The notes beneath the pieces are model-generated. The model worked only from the letters and a program-made list of their open reading frames with translations, was not told the origin of the DNA and did not search any database. Of a stretch of DNA of 43,492 nt, positions 32,418-40,148 are shown in pieces (position 1 is the stretch's first letter; the number at the start of each line of letters is the position of its first letter). Source of the DNA: Treponema sp. (GTDB lineage Bacteria > Spirochaetota > Spirochaetia > Treponematales > Breznakiellaceae); NCBI GenBank assembly GCA_031267675.1, contig JAIRYT010000042.1, positions 1 to 43,492 on the forward strand, in the 5' to 3' direction. The position numbers were made by a program, and so were the translations under genes.

Positions 32418-32693
32418 CTACTGAACGCCGCCGGCGCCGGCGCTGATACTTATAATCGAGGCAAGCTTGCGTCCGCGCCGCCGGGAAAAACTTACCGTTC
32501 CGTCTTTCAGGGCAAAGAGCGTGTCATCGCCGCCGCAGCCGACATTGGTTCCCGGGTGAATTCGTGTACCGCGCTGGCGGACGATTATTGCTCCCGCCCT
32601 GACCAGCGAGCCGCCCGAAGACTTGACACCCAGATACTGGGGATTGGAATCCCGCCCGTTTTTTGCGCCGCTTCCGCCTCTTTTCCTCGCCAT
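32418..32693 (-). CDS. rpmA: Ribosomal protein bL27
   Basis: 91 residues from ATG 32693, with GGAGGAAAT upstream; a longer frame to 32810 overlaps prp and is rejected. It begins [20 protein letters not shown], then LGVKSSGG and [20 protein letters not shown]. It lacks the Firmicute-type N-terminal extension that the Prp protease removes, although a prp gene precedes it. L27's N-terminus reaches the peptidyl-transferase centre. Confidence 0.96.
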   Translation of the reverse strand: MARKRGGSGAKNGRDSNPQYLGVKSSGGSLVRAGAIIVRQRGTRIHPGTNVGCGGDDTLFALKDGTVSFSRRRGRKLASIISISAGAGGVQ

Positions 32694-32707
32694 AGTATTT
32701 CCTCCAT

Positions 32708-32743
32708 CCAGTTTAATCAGTTTTGCCAGTTTAATCAGTTTTG
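32708..32743. repeat. Two perfect 18-bp tandem copies before rpmA
   Basis: CCAGTTTAATCAGTTTTG is repeated exactly twice between prp and rpmA, ending 15 bases before the L27 start. It may be a slippage expansion. No hairpin or promoter is evident in it. Confidence 0.7.
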
Positions 32744-32748
32744 CCGTG

Positions 32749-33087
32749 TCAGCGCTCGGTCGTAACCGACATCGTACAGTTTTGCGGATATTCCGCAGCC
32801 ACCGAACCAAGGCCTTCCAGAAGAAAAGCGCCTGCGGCGGATAAAAACACCCGGTCCGCTTCGCGGAGCGCCGGGCCGACTTTAAGGCTCATGCTGCCTC
32901 TTTGGAGCGCTTCGCCGCGCGCCTCAAGGCCTTTACGTTCCCCAAGAACCTTTACGGCGGTCCGGGCGAGCGCCGAAACTGCGGCGCACACAACATCGCC
33001 GCCCTTTGAGCCCGCCCCGGCGTGACCCGAGATAACGCAGCTTCGCAGAAGCCCGTCTTTGCCCAGTTCGGCGTTTATGGTAACCAG
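32749..33087 (-). CDS. prp: Ribosomal-processing cysteine protease Prp-like, non-standard start
   Basis: About 112 residues if it starts at CTG 33087, two bases after the rplU stop and behind a run of seven G. The sequence then reads [20 protein letters not shown], with His22 in [11 protein letters not shown] and Cys34 in [10 protein letters not shown], the Prp catalytic pair. No ATG, GTG or TTG exists in frame before GTG 32991, which would remove the catalytic His and Cys. Position between rplU and rpmA is diagnostic. Prp trims L27 in Firmicutes; here L27 has no extension, so its substrate is unclear. Confidence 0.85.
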   Translation of the reverse strand: MVTINAELGKDGLLRSCVISGHAGAGSKGGDVVCAAVSALARTAVKVLGERKGLEARGEALQRGSMSLKVGPALREADRVFLSAAGAFLLEGLGSVAAEYPQNCTMSVTTER

Positions 33088-33088
33088 T

Positions 33089-33409
33089 CTACGCCCCCCC
33101 GATAATGTCTTCGACCCTAAGAAGTGAATATTGCTGCCGGTGACCCTGTTTGCGCCGGTAGTCTTTTTTGGGTTTATACTTAAAAACGATGATTTTTTTA
33201 CCCTTTTCGTGGCCTTCTACCACGGCGCTTACCTTTGCGCCGGCGACATAGGGAGTTCCCACGGCAATGCCGGATTCCCCTTTTGAGAGCAGCAACACCG
33301 AGTCTATATCAAGTTTTGCGCCGGGCTCGGCGTCGACCCTGTCAACCTTGAGCAGGGCGCCCTTTTCGGCCTTGTACTGCCGGCCCTTAAATTCTACCAA
33401 TGCATACAT
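33089..33409 (-). CDS. rplU: Ribosomal protein bL21
   Basis: 106 residues from ATG 33409, with AAGGAT upstream and a promoter further out. It begins MYALVEFKGRQYKAEKGALL, then KVDRVDAEPGAKLDIDSVLL, and ends GKKIIVFKYKPKKDYRRKQG, then HRQQYSLLRVEDI, the standard L21 fold and basic C-terminus that bind 23S rRNA. First gene of the rplU-prp-rpmA-obg-nadD-LCP-rsfS operon. Confidence 0.97.
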   Translation of the reverse strand: MYALVEFKGRQYKAEKGALLKVDRVDAEPGAKLDIDSVLLLSKGESGIAVGTPYVAGAKVSAVVEGHEKGKKIIVFKYKPKKDYRRKQGHRQQYSLLRVEDIIGGA

Positions 33410-33436
33410 ATCTTTATCCTTAAACGTAGTAGCTCT

Positions 33437-33465
33437 AAAGTATCTTTTTTGGCAAAACGTGTCAA
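33437..33465 (-). promoter_or_regulatory. Promoter of the rplU operon
   Basis: On the minus strand TTGACA (33465-33460), a 17-base spacer and TACTTT (33442-33437). The start point would be about 33430, giving a 20-base leader. The next promoter in the opposite direction (33493) is divergent. Confidence 0.65.
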
Positions 33466-33492
33466 TACATACACCTAAAGGGAAAAGAAAAC

Positions 33493-33521
33493 TTGCCAAT
33501 TCCCCTAAATACGGCTATATT
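33493..33521 (+). promoter_or_regulatory. Promoter of the chemoreceptor gene
   Basis: TTGCCA (33493-33498), a 17-base spacer and TATATT (33516-33521), about 31 bases before the GTG at 33553. It is divergent from the rplU promoter. Confidence 0.65.
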
Positions 33522-33552
33522 GTTATAACTGTAAAATAAAACGGGGGGCATA

Positions 33553-35721
33553 GTGAAATTACGATTTAGGCTGACATTTACCAGCATTCTTATGATGGTG
33601 GTTATTATCGCCGCCATCTCTTTTATCCTGCTGAGCAGAGCCAGCGTAATGCAAATTCAATCGGCGCGGGAAAACATGAAGAATCTTACCGGCGTTACCA
33701 CCAAAGAATTGGTAATGAGGTACGAAGTATATCTGGATACCGTCGAGACCCTGTCCCAGATTATGAACGGGTACGCGTCGGTGGAGCCGGGCGTACGGCG
33801 GACGCGGTATACCGAAATGATCCGGTCCGTTATGGAATCAAATACCAACTTTGTGGGAATGTATACGGTATGGCGGCCCGGCGTTATTGACGGAAACGAC
33901 GATGCCTATGCCAATACCCCGGCAAGCGACGCCAGCGGCAACTTTATCACCTTGATTACCCGCGAAAACGGGCCGCTGGAAACACGGCCCAAACCGGATT
34001 GGCGGGAGCTGCTGGCGCAGATCGATAAGACATCCACCTTCTCGTATTTTACTCCCGCGATCGTTAACGGAAGGGATACCTTTATCGCCACCGCAATTGT
34101 TCCCATTATTCCCGGCGGCACTTCCACCATAGTCGGACTTGTCGGGGTCAATATTGATTTTTCCATCTCCCAGGGGATTATAGAGGGGCTCAAGCCCTAC
34201 GGGAACGGCCGGGCCATATTGTTCACCGATGAAGCAAAAGTGGCGGCCCATTATGACGCTTCCAAACGGGGCCAGGACGCCGGTACGGCTCTTTTGTCCG
34301 TGGTAGGCCAGGAAGCCGTCGACAGCCTTGCCGAATCCATGAAAACCGGGGAACCCCGGCTGGTTTCGACAGCCGGGCGCATACTGTGCAGCTATCCCTT
34401 TAGCATAGGCGATTCCACCGATGTCTGGGCCATGCTGACTTCGGTTGATGATTCTACCGTACTGGCCGAGGTTTCCAGTCTGACCAGGTTTACGGTTGTC
34501 ATAGCCATAGCGGCCATCGCGGTGGCGGCGCTTATTCTGTTCTTTATCGCGTCCAGCATCGCCAAACCCATTGTCGCCGTTTCGCTTACCCTTAAGGATA
34601 TTTCGGAGGGAGAGGGCGATTTGACCAGGGATATTACAATTTCATCGAAGGATGAAATTGGCGATTTGGCCCATTACTTTAACCTGACGCTTACAAAAAT
34701 AAGGAACCTTGTGCTGGTCATTAAAAAACAGGCAATGGCCCTGCTTGACATTGGAAACGAACTTGCGTCAAACATGACCGAAACCGCCGCAGCGATTAAC
34801 GAGATTACCGCCAATATTCAAAGCATCAAAGGCAGGGTGATCAACCAGAGCGCCAGCGTTACCGAAACAAACGCCACTATGGAACAAATCACCGTCAATA
34901 TCGAAAAGCTGAACGGTCATGTTGACAAACAGACAGGCAGCGTGTCGAAATCGTCCAGCGCCATCGAAGAAATGATCGCCAATATTCAGTCGGTAACCGG
35001 CACCCTGGCAAAAAACGCGGAAAAGGTAAAATATCTTTTGGAGGCAAGCGATGTAGGCCGGAACGGTCTGCAGGAAGTTTCCACGGACATACAGGAAATT
35101 GCCCGCGAATCGGAAGGTCTTTTGGAGATCAACTCGGTAATGGAAAACATTGCCAGCCAGACAAATCTGCTTTCCATGAACGCGGCGATTGAAGCCGCCC
35201 ACGCCGGAGAAGCGGGAAAGGGCTTTGCCGTTGTCGCCGACGAGATTAGAAAGCTTGCCGAAAATTCCGGCGAACAATCCAAAACGATCAGCGCGGTGCT
35301 CAAAAAAATCAAGGATTCCATCGACAAGATTACCAAATCTACCGATGAAGTTCTTAACAAGTTTGAGGCAATCGATTCAAGCATAAAAATTGTGTCGGAA
35401 CAGTCAGAGAATATCCGCGGCGCGATGGAAGAACAGAGCGTGGGAAGCCGGCAGATACTGGAAGTTATCGGGCAGCTTAACGAGATTACCCTGCAGGTAA
35501 AGGACGGTTCCAGTGAAATGCAGGAAGGAAGCCGCGAAGTAATCCAGGAGGGTAAGAATCTTGAAATGGCAACCCAGGAGATAACCAACGGTATGAACGA
35601 AATGGCTACCGGCGCGGATCAGATCAATGTCGCCGTAACCCGCGTAAACGAGATCACCGAAACCAACAAGGAAAGCATTAATGTTCTTGTACGGGAAGTT
35701 TCCAGGTTCAAGGTAGAATAG
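33553..35721 (+). CDS. Methyl-accepting chemotaxis protein with periplasmic dCache-type sensor
   Basis: 722 residues from GTG 33553, with GGGGGG upstream. TM1 is at about 10-28 and TM2 at about 313-335, enclosing a Cache-type ligand domain (YTVWRPGVIDGNDDAYANTP; TAIVPIIPGGTSTIVGLVGV). HAMP follows (IAKPIVAVSLTLKDISEGEG), then a long MA signalling domain with the hairpin tip IASQTNLLSMNAAIEAAHAG, then EAGKGFAVVADEIRKLAENS. Cache receptors often bind amino acids or organic acids. No chemotaxis kinase gene is adjacent. The ligand is unknown. Confidence 0.94.
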   Translation: MKLRFRLTFTSILMMVVIIAAISFILLSRASVMQIQSARENMKNLTGVTTKELVMRYEVYLDTVETLSQIMNGYASVEPGVRRTRYTEMIRSVMESNTNFVGMYTVWRPGVIDGNDDAYANTPASDASGNFITLITRENGPLETRPKPDWRELLAQIDKTSTFSYFTPAIVNGRDTFIATAIVPIIPGGTSTIVGLVGVNIDFSISQGIIEGLKPYGNGRAILFTDEAKVAAHYDASKRGQDAGTALLSVVGQEAVDSLAESMKTGEPRLVSTAGRILCSYPFSIGDSTDVWAMLTSVDDSTVLAEVSSLTRFTVVIAIAAIAVAALILFFIASSIAKPIVAVSLTLKDISEGEGDLTRDITISSKDEIGDLAHYFNLTLTKIRNLVLVIKKQAMALLDIGNELASNMTETAAAINEITANIQSIKGRVINQSASVTETNATMEQITVNIEKLNGHVDKQTGSVSKSSSAIEEMIANIQSVTGTLAKNAEKVKYLLEASDVGRNGLQEVSTDIQEIARESEGLLEINSVMENIASQTNLLSMNAAIEAAHAGEAGKGFAVVADEIRKLAENSGEQSKTISAVLKKIKDSIDKITKSTDEVLNKFEAIDSSIKIVSEQSENIRGAMEEQSVGSRQILEVIGQLNEITLQVKDGSSEMQEGSREVIQEGKNLEMATQEITNGMNEMATGADQINVAVTRVNEITETNKESINVLVREVSRFKVE

Positions 35722-35777
35722 CGGATTTTTGTTGAATAGTTGCACACGCGGCAATTGGGGAGTATTCTGTTAGTATT

Positions 35778-37037
35778 ATGATAGATTCTAAAAGCGCCGT
35801 TTCGAGGGTGGTTGAGCTGGGAGAGCGGGAGGCGTCCGTTCTGGAAAACTCCCGCCTGCGGGTTATGATTGATGACGCGGGCGCCATGACGCCGGAACTT
35901 TCCGGCCGCCGTTCTTCGGGTGAATGGCTTAACGCCCACTGGCAGCCCTGGTTCCGGGCCAATTCGGGCGCAGCGTACAGCGACAGCGAACACGGGCCGT
36001 TCTGGAAGTCAAAACTGCTCTATCAGATCGCGGGGAATTTTCCCTGCCTTCCCAGTTTTGGTCCGGGCCACATTATTGACGGGGTGCATATGCCGCCCCA
36101 CGGCTGGACGGCCAACGAAAAATGGCGTTACCTTGGCAATGATACCGGTGAATCGGGTGTTGTATGGACGCTTTCCGTGCTGGACAGTCCCTCGTCCCAA
36201 ATTCCGCTTTCTTTTAGCAAGATCGACGCGCTGCTCCCCAATCAGGGCGTACACTATACCAGTCTGCGGGTTCAAAACAGGGGAGTTACGGATATCGAAA
36301 TCTGCGCGGGAAACCACAATGTGGTCGGCGCGCCTTTTTTAAGCGCGGGCTGCCGTATTTCCGGCGCGGCAAAACGCTGGATAACACCGCCGCCCGGAGG
36401 CGAGTTCGACACCACCACCCGTCTGGCGCTGGGCGCGGAATTTGCGTCGCTGGATAAGGCGCCGCTGCTTAAGGGCGGCAAGACGGATCTTTCCACCGTG
36501 CCGCCGCCCCTTGGCTATACCGATTACGCCGCCGGAGCGCTTGACCGTTCCGCGCCGCTGTGCTGGCTTGCCACCGTAAACCCCGCGCTTAAGATGGCGT
36601 ATATTTCCTTTTCGCCCGGTCCGGCCGCGCATGAAGACGATGACATTGTGCTTTACTTTAACAACCTGTGGATGCAGTACGGCGGCAGACCCTTTACTCC
36701 CTGGGCTCCCTACGAAGGCGGACCCGATCAAACATACTGTCTGGGAGTGGAAAGCGCCGTCTCCGCATACGCGTACGGCCTGGAATATTCCCGCGAACTG
36801 CACCAGCTTTTGGGGGATCCAACCACGGTCGTCATTCCGGCGGGCGGGCATAAAACCCTGCGGAGCGCCGTGCTTTTTGAGTCATACGAAGGCGATGTTC
36901 TGGATGACGGAGTCGCCGAGGCAAAAGCGGAGGGCGAAACCCTTGTCTGCATTGGAAAAGGCCGCGCGTCCTTTACGGTAGATACCGGCTTCGAAGTGCT
37001 GCGCGGACTGGAAAACCGCCACGGCATTGACCCATAG
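35778..37037 (+). CDS. Galactose-mutarotase-fold protein (aldose 1-epimerase-like)
   Basis: 419 residues, no signal peptide. Beta-rich with motifs of the mutarotase-like superfamily: SRLRVMIDDAGAMTPELSGR near the start, HGWTANEKWRYL, VHYTSLRVQNRGVTDIEICA (a typical central strand of the fold), GNHNVVGAPFLSAG and CLGVESAVSAYAYGLE. Such enzymes interconvert sugar anomers or act on sugar phosphates; the precise substrate is not visible. It follows the chemoreceptor by 56 bases on the same strand, perhaps cotranscribed. Confidence 0.6.
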   Translation: MIDSKSAVSRVVELGEREASVLENSRLRVMIDDAGAMTPELSGRRSSGEWLNAHWQPWFRANSGAAYSDSEHGPFWKSKLLYQIAGNFPCLPSFGPGHIIDGVHMPPHGWTANEKWRYLGNDTGESGVVWTLSVLDSPSSQIPLSFSKIDALLPNQGVHYTSLRVQNRGVTDIEICAGNHNVVGAPFLSAGCRISGAAKRWITPPPGGEFDTTTRLALGAEFASLDKAPLLKGGKTDLSTVPPPLGYTDYAAGALDRSAPLCWLATVNPALKMAYISFSPGPAAHEDDDIVLYFNNLWMQYGGRPFTPWAPYEGGPDQTYCLGVESAVSAYAYGLEYSRELHQLLGDPTTVVIPAGGHKTLRSAVLFESYEGDVLDDGVAEAKAEGETLVCIGKGRASFTVDTGFEVLRGLENRHGIDP

Positions 37038-37040
37038 ACC

Positions 37041-37291
37041 GGCCCGTCAGCCGCCCGGCCGATAAACTCGCAAGTCTCCGGCAGTAACTCGCGTTTGTCT
37101 TCATAGCTTCCGTTTAGGCTGTGGATGGAAGCAAAAAAAAGGTGCGGCGCGGGGAGCATTGCAAGCCAGTTACAACAGATCTGCATTGATTATCCTTCTG
37201 CCGCCTGTGCGGGAAATAACGATTGAAGAAATACGGTTTTTTTACGAGCTGTTAATTCCAAAGCTTGCAAGGAAGATGAAGGTCCAGTATG
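37041..37291. other. Intergenic stretch with repeat remnant and a gene scrap
   Basis: Bases 37041-37090 match the 77-bp repeat family (CAGCCGCCCGGCCGATAAAC with CTCGCAA). Around 37204-37280 a short plus-strand stretch reads REITIEEIRFFYELLIPKL, which looks like the start of a small protein but soon loses sense, so it may be a gene fragment. No promoter or intact gene is seen. Confidence 0.4.
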
Positions 37292-37558
37292 TTAAAACAG
37301 GTCGGAGTGGGAGCCGGTGCGGGAAAAAAGGACCTTTTCACTGGAAAGGCGGTAAATCAGGAGCAAATCACCCTCTACATGACATTCGGAATAGCCGCTG
37401 TAATCGCCGGAAAGGGTATGTTCCCGGCAGCGTTCCGGCAGGGGTTCTTCCCAAATAATCATAGCCATAACATCAAGAATTTTATCAATGTTCTTATGCC
37501 GTCTTTTCATAAGATCAAAGTCTTTTACGAATTTGTGAGTAAATACCGGGGTAAGCAT
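37292..37558 (-). CDS. YafQ-type toxin (RelE/ParE superfamily mRNA endonuclease)
   Basis: 88 residues with the YafQ pattern: PERCREHTLSGDYSGYSECH, then VEGDLLLIYRLSS and the C-terminal FSRTGSHSDLF. The conserved His pair, the Asp before LLIY and the final R-x-G-x-H-x-x-LF match residues important for ribosome-dependent mRNA cleavage in E. coli YafQ; the Trp after the Asp is Leu here. The start lies 9 bases after the antitoxin gene. The pair would act as an addiction or stress module. Confidence 0.85.
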   Translation of the reverse strand: MLTPVFTHKFVKDFDLMKRRHKNIDKILDVMAMIIWEEPLPERCREHTLSGDYSGYSECHVEGDLLLIYRLSSEKVLFSRTGSHSDLF

Positions 37559-37567
37559 GGAACAGCC

Positions 37568-37792
37568 CTACAAGGCTTTTTTCAGAGCGGCTTTGAGTTC
37601 TTCGCGGGCTTGGTACTGACGCGGGTCTATGAATACGGCGCTGGGGATTTCCCCCCTCAGTATGGCCTCGCCCTCCTCGAAGGCGGCGATAGTCTTGGCA
37701 TTAGGGACATGTACCTTGCCGCATTCGGGGCAAATATCGCCCGCATACGCGCCTATCCCTATTTCGGCTTTTTCAGCCAGTTTTACGCCCAT
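37568..37792 (-). CDS. Antitoxin partner with N-terminal CPxC motif
   Basis: 74 residues with AGGAG upstream and a near-consensus promoter further out. The C-terminal half (NAKTIAAFEEGEAILRGE) resembles the toxin-binding part of RelB/DinJ/RHH antitoxins. The N-terminus lacks a clear ribbon-helix-helix and instead carries ICPECGKVHVPN, a possible zinc knuckle (Cys21, Cys24, His28). This is an unusual DNA-binding half for a YafQ partner. Its role as antitoxin is inferred from gene order and the toxin. Confidence 0.7.
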   Translation of the reverse strand: MGVKLAEKAEIGIGAYAGDICPECGKVHVPNAKTIAAFEEGEAILRGEIPSAVFIDPRQYQAREELKAALKKAL

Positions 37793-37812
37793 TCTCGACT
37801 CCTATATCCTAA

Positions 37813-37841
37813 ATATACCCATTCGAGACGCAAAACGCAAG
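37813..37841 (-). promoter_or_regulatory. Promoter and possible operator of the toxin-antitoxin pair
   Basis: On the minus strand TTGCGT (37841-37836), a 17-base spacer and TATATT (37818-37813). The -10 lies within TATAT-TTAGG-ATATA, an imperfect dyad that could be the autoregulatory operator. It is 21 bases upstream of the antitoxin start. Confidence 0.6.
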
Positions 37842-37949
37842 CCGGCCTATTTTTGGCCTTTTTCCTTTTTCCTTTTTCCTTCTTTGACCGGCCCCCTTTG
37901 GAAACTTCGCGTATGGCGTTGAGGGCCGATTCGGGGTAAACAGCCTGGC

Positions 37950-38198
37950 GGGGATTGGCCTTTAGGTCAGCAGCCGTCAGGCTGCCCGGCGAACAAACTC
38001 GCAACTTGCGGCATCTGCGGTAGGTCGGGGATTGACCTTTAGGTTAGCAGCCGTCAGGCCGCCCGGCGAACAGATTCGCAACTTGCGGCATCTGCGGTAG
38101 GTCGGGGATTGACCTTTAGGCCAGCAGCCATCAGGCTGCCCAGCAAATAAATTCGCAACTTGCGCAGTAGGTCGGGGATTAACCTTCAGGTTAATCCT
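37950..38198. repeat. Tandem array of a 77-bp element with covarying hairpin
   Basis: Units begin at GGGGATTGRCC near 37950, 38027 and 38104 (77-bp period), with a partial unit at 38174 (70 bp later). Each has GATTGACC-TTTAGG-like hairpin sequence, CAGCCGTCAGGCTGCC and GCGAACAAACTCGCAACTTG. The last unit has GGATTAACC-TTCA-GGTTAATCC, a compensatory change of the stem, and overlaps the stop of the RluA-type gene. No spacer variation of the CRISPR kind. Confidence 0.8.
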
Positions 38199-38914
38199 GC
38201 GAAGTCCTTCCACAATCTGTCAATGTGCGGCGGGTCCGCGGTAACGGTGATAAAGTTTCCCTCAAGCGAAGGATCGGGAAGGTACAGCGAACGGCTGTGA
38301 AGCCGTATGCCGCCTGAACTTTCGCTGCGTTTTGAGCCGTATTTTAAATCGCCCTTGATGTGTATGCCCAGCGCGGCAAACTGGGCGCGTATTTGGTGAT
38401 GCCTTCCGGTGACCAGTTCAATTTCCAAAAACCCGTAATTAACGCCGCCTTTTTTTACGCGGTAGCGGAGCACCGCTTCTTTACGGAGCTTGCCCGGTTT
38501 GTCCCAGGCCGAGCTCATGTTCTTTTTTTTATTTATCTGAATAAAATGAACAAGCTCCCCCGCCTCCGGCAGCTTTTTAAACGCCAAAGAATTTTCTACC
38601 ACGGCCCAGTAATATTTTTCGGCGCGGCCTTCTTCGTAAACGCTTTTGGCAAAACAATTCCCCAAAAAAGCGGCCGCCTTTGCGTTACGCGCAAACAGGA
38701 CGCAGCCGGAAACAGGCACATCGAGCCGGTGGACGGCCTGGGGAAGAAACGAGTTTTTTTTGCCGTCTATACCCAGATACGCGGAAATTTCTTTTGAAAG
38801 GTCGATTATTCCCGCTTTGAAAACGCCGTCTGTGGACTCGCCCGCTATTTTGTTTACAATAATCAGATCATCGTTGACAAAAAGAACGCGTTTTTCAAAG
38901 TCGCCTTTCCTCAT
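38186..38914 (-). CDS. RluA-family pseudouridine synthase
   Basis: 242 residues. VLFVNDDLIIVNKIAGEST and the catalytic AVHRLDVPVSGCVLFARNAK (Asp after HRL) with ELVTGRHHQIRAQFAALGIH define the RluA/RluC/RsuA-like fold that isomerises uridine in rRNA or tRNA. The target cannot be told. There is no S4 domain. It overlaps the GH3 gene by 4 bases. The stop codon lies in a repeat hairpin. Confidence 0.9.
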   Translation of the reverse strand: MRKGDFEKRVLFVNDDLIIVNKIAGESTDGVFKAGIIDLSKEISAYLGIDGKKNSFLPQAVHRLDVPVSGCVLFARNAKAAAFLGNCFAKSVYEEGRAEKYYWAVVENSLAFKKLPEAGELVHFIQINKKKNMSSAWDKPGKLRKEAVLRYRVKKGGVNYGFLEIELVTGRHHQIRAQFAALGIHIKGDLKYGSKRSESSGGIRLHSRSLYLPDPSLEGNFITVTADPPHIDRLWKDFAGLT

Positions 38915-40104
38915 CCTTCCAGTATACTATACGCCTCCGGGATAAGTCCATAGCGCAGCTTTTGATAAATGATACGCTGGGCGGCCTCGCGCACGCGCGC
39001 TTCTTTTAAGGTTCCGTTTTCAAGTGATTTTACAAGCGCGCCGTGAATTGCGGCCAGATCGCCGGGCCATGACATAACCATATCGACACCGGCGTTGACG
39101 GCTTCGACCGCGCATACCGCCGCCGGAGCGCCGGCCGCCGCCATGGTAAAATCATCGGCTATGGCGATACCGCGAAAACCCAGCGAGCGGAGTTTTGCCA
39201 GCGCCGCGGAAGACAGACTTGCCGGTTTGCTATCCCAGGAGGGAACGATTACATGCGAGATCATCACCGCGGCGGGATCGTCTTCGCGTATGACAGACGC
39301 AAACGGCGATATATAGCGATCAAGATCGCTTTTGCTTATGTCAAGGACCGCCTTCCTGCGGTGGGGATCAGCCCCCGAATTACCGGGAAAATGTTTAAGG
39401 GTACAGGCGATTCCCTGTTCTTCCATTCCGCGCACAAACGCGCCGGCGGCCTCTTTTACAAACGATTCCTCCGGGCCGTAGGAGCGGGTTTTTAAAAAAC
39501 GTCCGTTTTCGCCGCTCAGGATTTCTACTACCGGCGCCAGGTTAAGGTTTACGCCAAAACTGCGGAGCGCCGTTCCGGCGGCGGCGGCGTCAGCATACAC
39601 CGCTTCCAGTACCGTTTGCCGGCCCGCGCCGGCCTGCACCCTGTCCCAGTACGAAAGAGGCGCCGGCAGTTCCGCGTCTCCCCTGAAACGCTGAACGGTT
39701 CCGCCTTCCTGATCCGCGGCGACGAACGGTTTTACGGCGGATGAGGCGCGGATGGTTTCTTCAAGGGCGGCGATAAAATTTTTTGTTTTTTGCGGATCGC
39801 GTCCTATGTTGTACCGAAAGATCATAATCCCGCCGGTGGGAATTGTATTGAGCAGCGCCGTTGTAGGCGAAGACAGGTCCCTGCCGTCGACTGCGGTAAG
39901 AATCAGCTGGGCGGCAAGGACGCTCCGGTCCATACCGGCGACAATTTCCGCGGAACGGCGCAGCCATCGGCGGTTTTGCGCTTCCTTTTTTTCACCGGCG
40001 CGGTTTTCTGTTTCTTTGCGGATATTTGAAGCGAACGAAGGGGCGACAATACAGGAAAAGACAAAAACCAGCGACAGGCAAACAAGAGCGCGTACACGTA
40101 CCAT
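38911..40104 (-). CDS. Glycoside hydrolase family 3, NagZ-like beta-N-acetylhexosaminidase
   Basis: 397 residues with an N-terminal export signal (VRALVCLSLVFVFSCIVAPS). GH3 motifs: GGIMIFRYN, AADQEGGTVQRFRGDAELPA, CTLKHFPGNSGADPHRRKAV and GIAIADDFTMAA with the nucleophile Asp. The KHFPGN-SG-ADPHRR loop carries the histidine used as the acid/base by NagZ-type enzymes. It would remove GlcNAc from peptidoglycan fragments or host glycans outside the inner membrane. A C-terminal domain is missing, as in NagZ. Confidence 0.88.
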   Translation of the reverse strand: MVRVRALVCLSLVFVFSCIVAPSFASNIRKETENRAGEKKEAQNRRWLRRSAEIVAGMDRSVLAAQLILTAVDGRDLSSPTTALLNTIPTGGIMIFRYNIGRDPQKTKNFIAALEETIRASSAVKPFVAADQEGGTVQRFRGDAELPAPLSYWDRVQAGAGRQTVLEAVYADAAAAGTALRSFGVNLNLAPVVEILSGENGRFLKTRSYGPEESFVKEAAGAFVRGMEEQGIACTLKHFPGNSGADPHRRKAVLDISKSDLDRYISPFASVIREDDPAAVMISHVIVPSWDSKPASLSSAALAKLRSLGFRGIAIADDFTMAAAGAPAAVCAVEAVNAGVDMVMSWPGDLAAIHGALVKSLENGTLKEARVREAAQRIIYQKLRYGLIPEAYSILEG

Positions 40105-40148
40105 AAGGGGATTATACCATGGTTTCGCTTTTATGCTAAGCTTTAGCC

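Noticed and set aside
32694-32810. N-terminal extension of L27 that Prp could cleave
   Set aside because: The extra codons overlap the prp 3' end and a tandem repeat, show no Prp-type cleavage motif, and a strong ribosome site precedes ATG 32693.
37289-37939. 216-codon plus-strand frame opposite the toxin-antitoxin genes
   Set aside because: The minus-strand products match known toxin motifs; the plus frame has none and runs through repeat DNA.
37950-38198. CRISPR array
   Set aside because: The unit is a continuous 77-bp tandem repeat with no unique spacers and no cas genes nearby.
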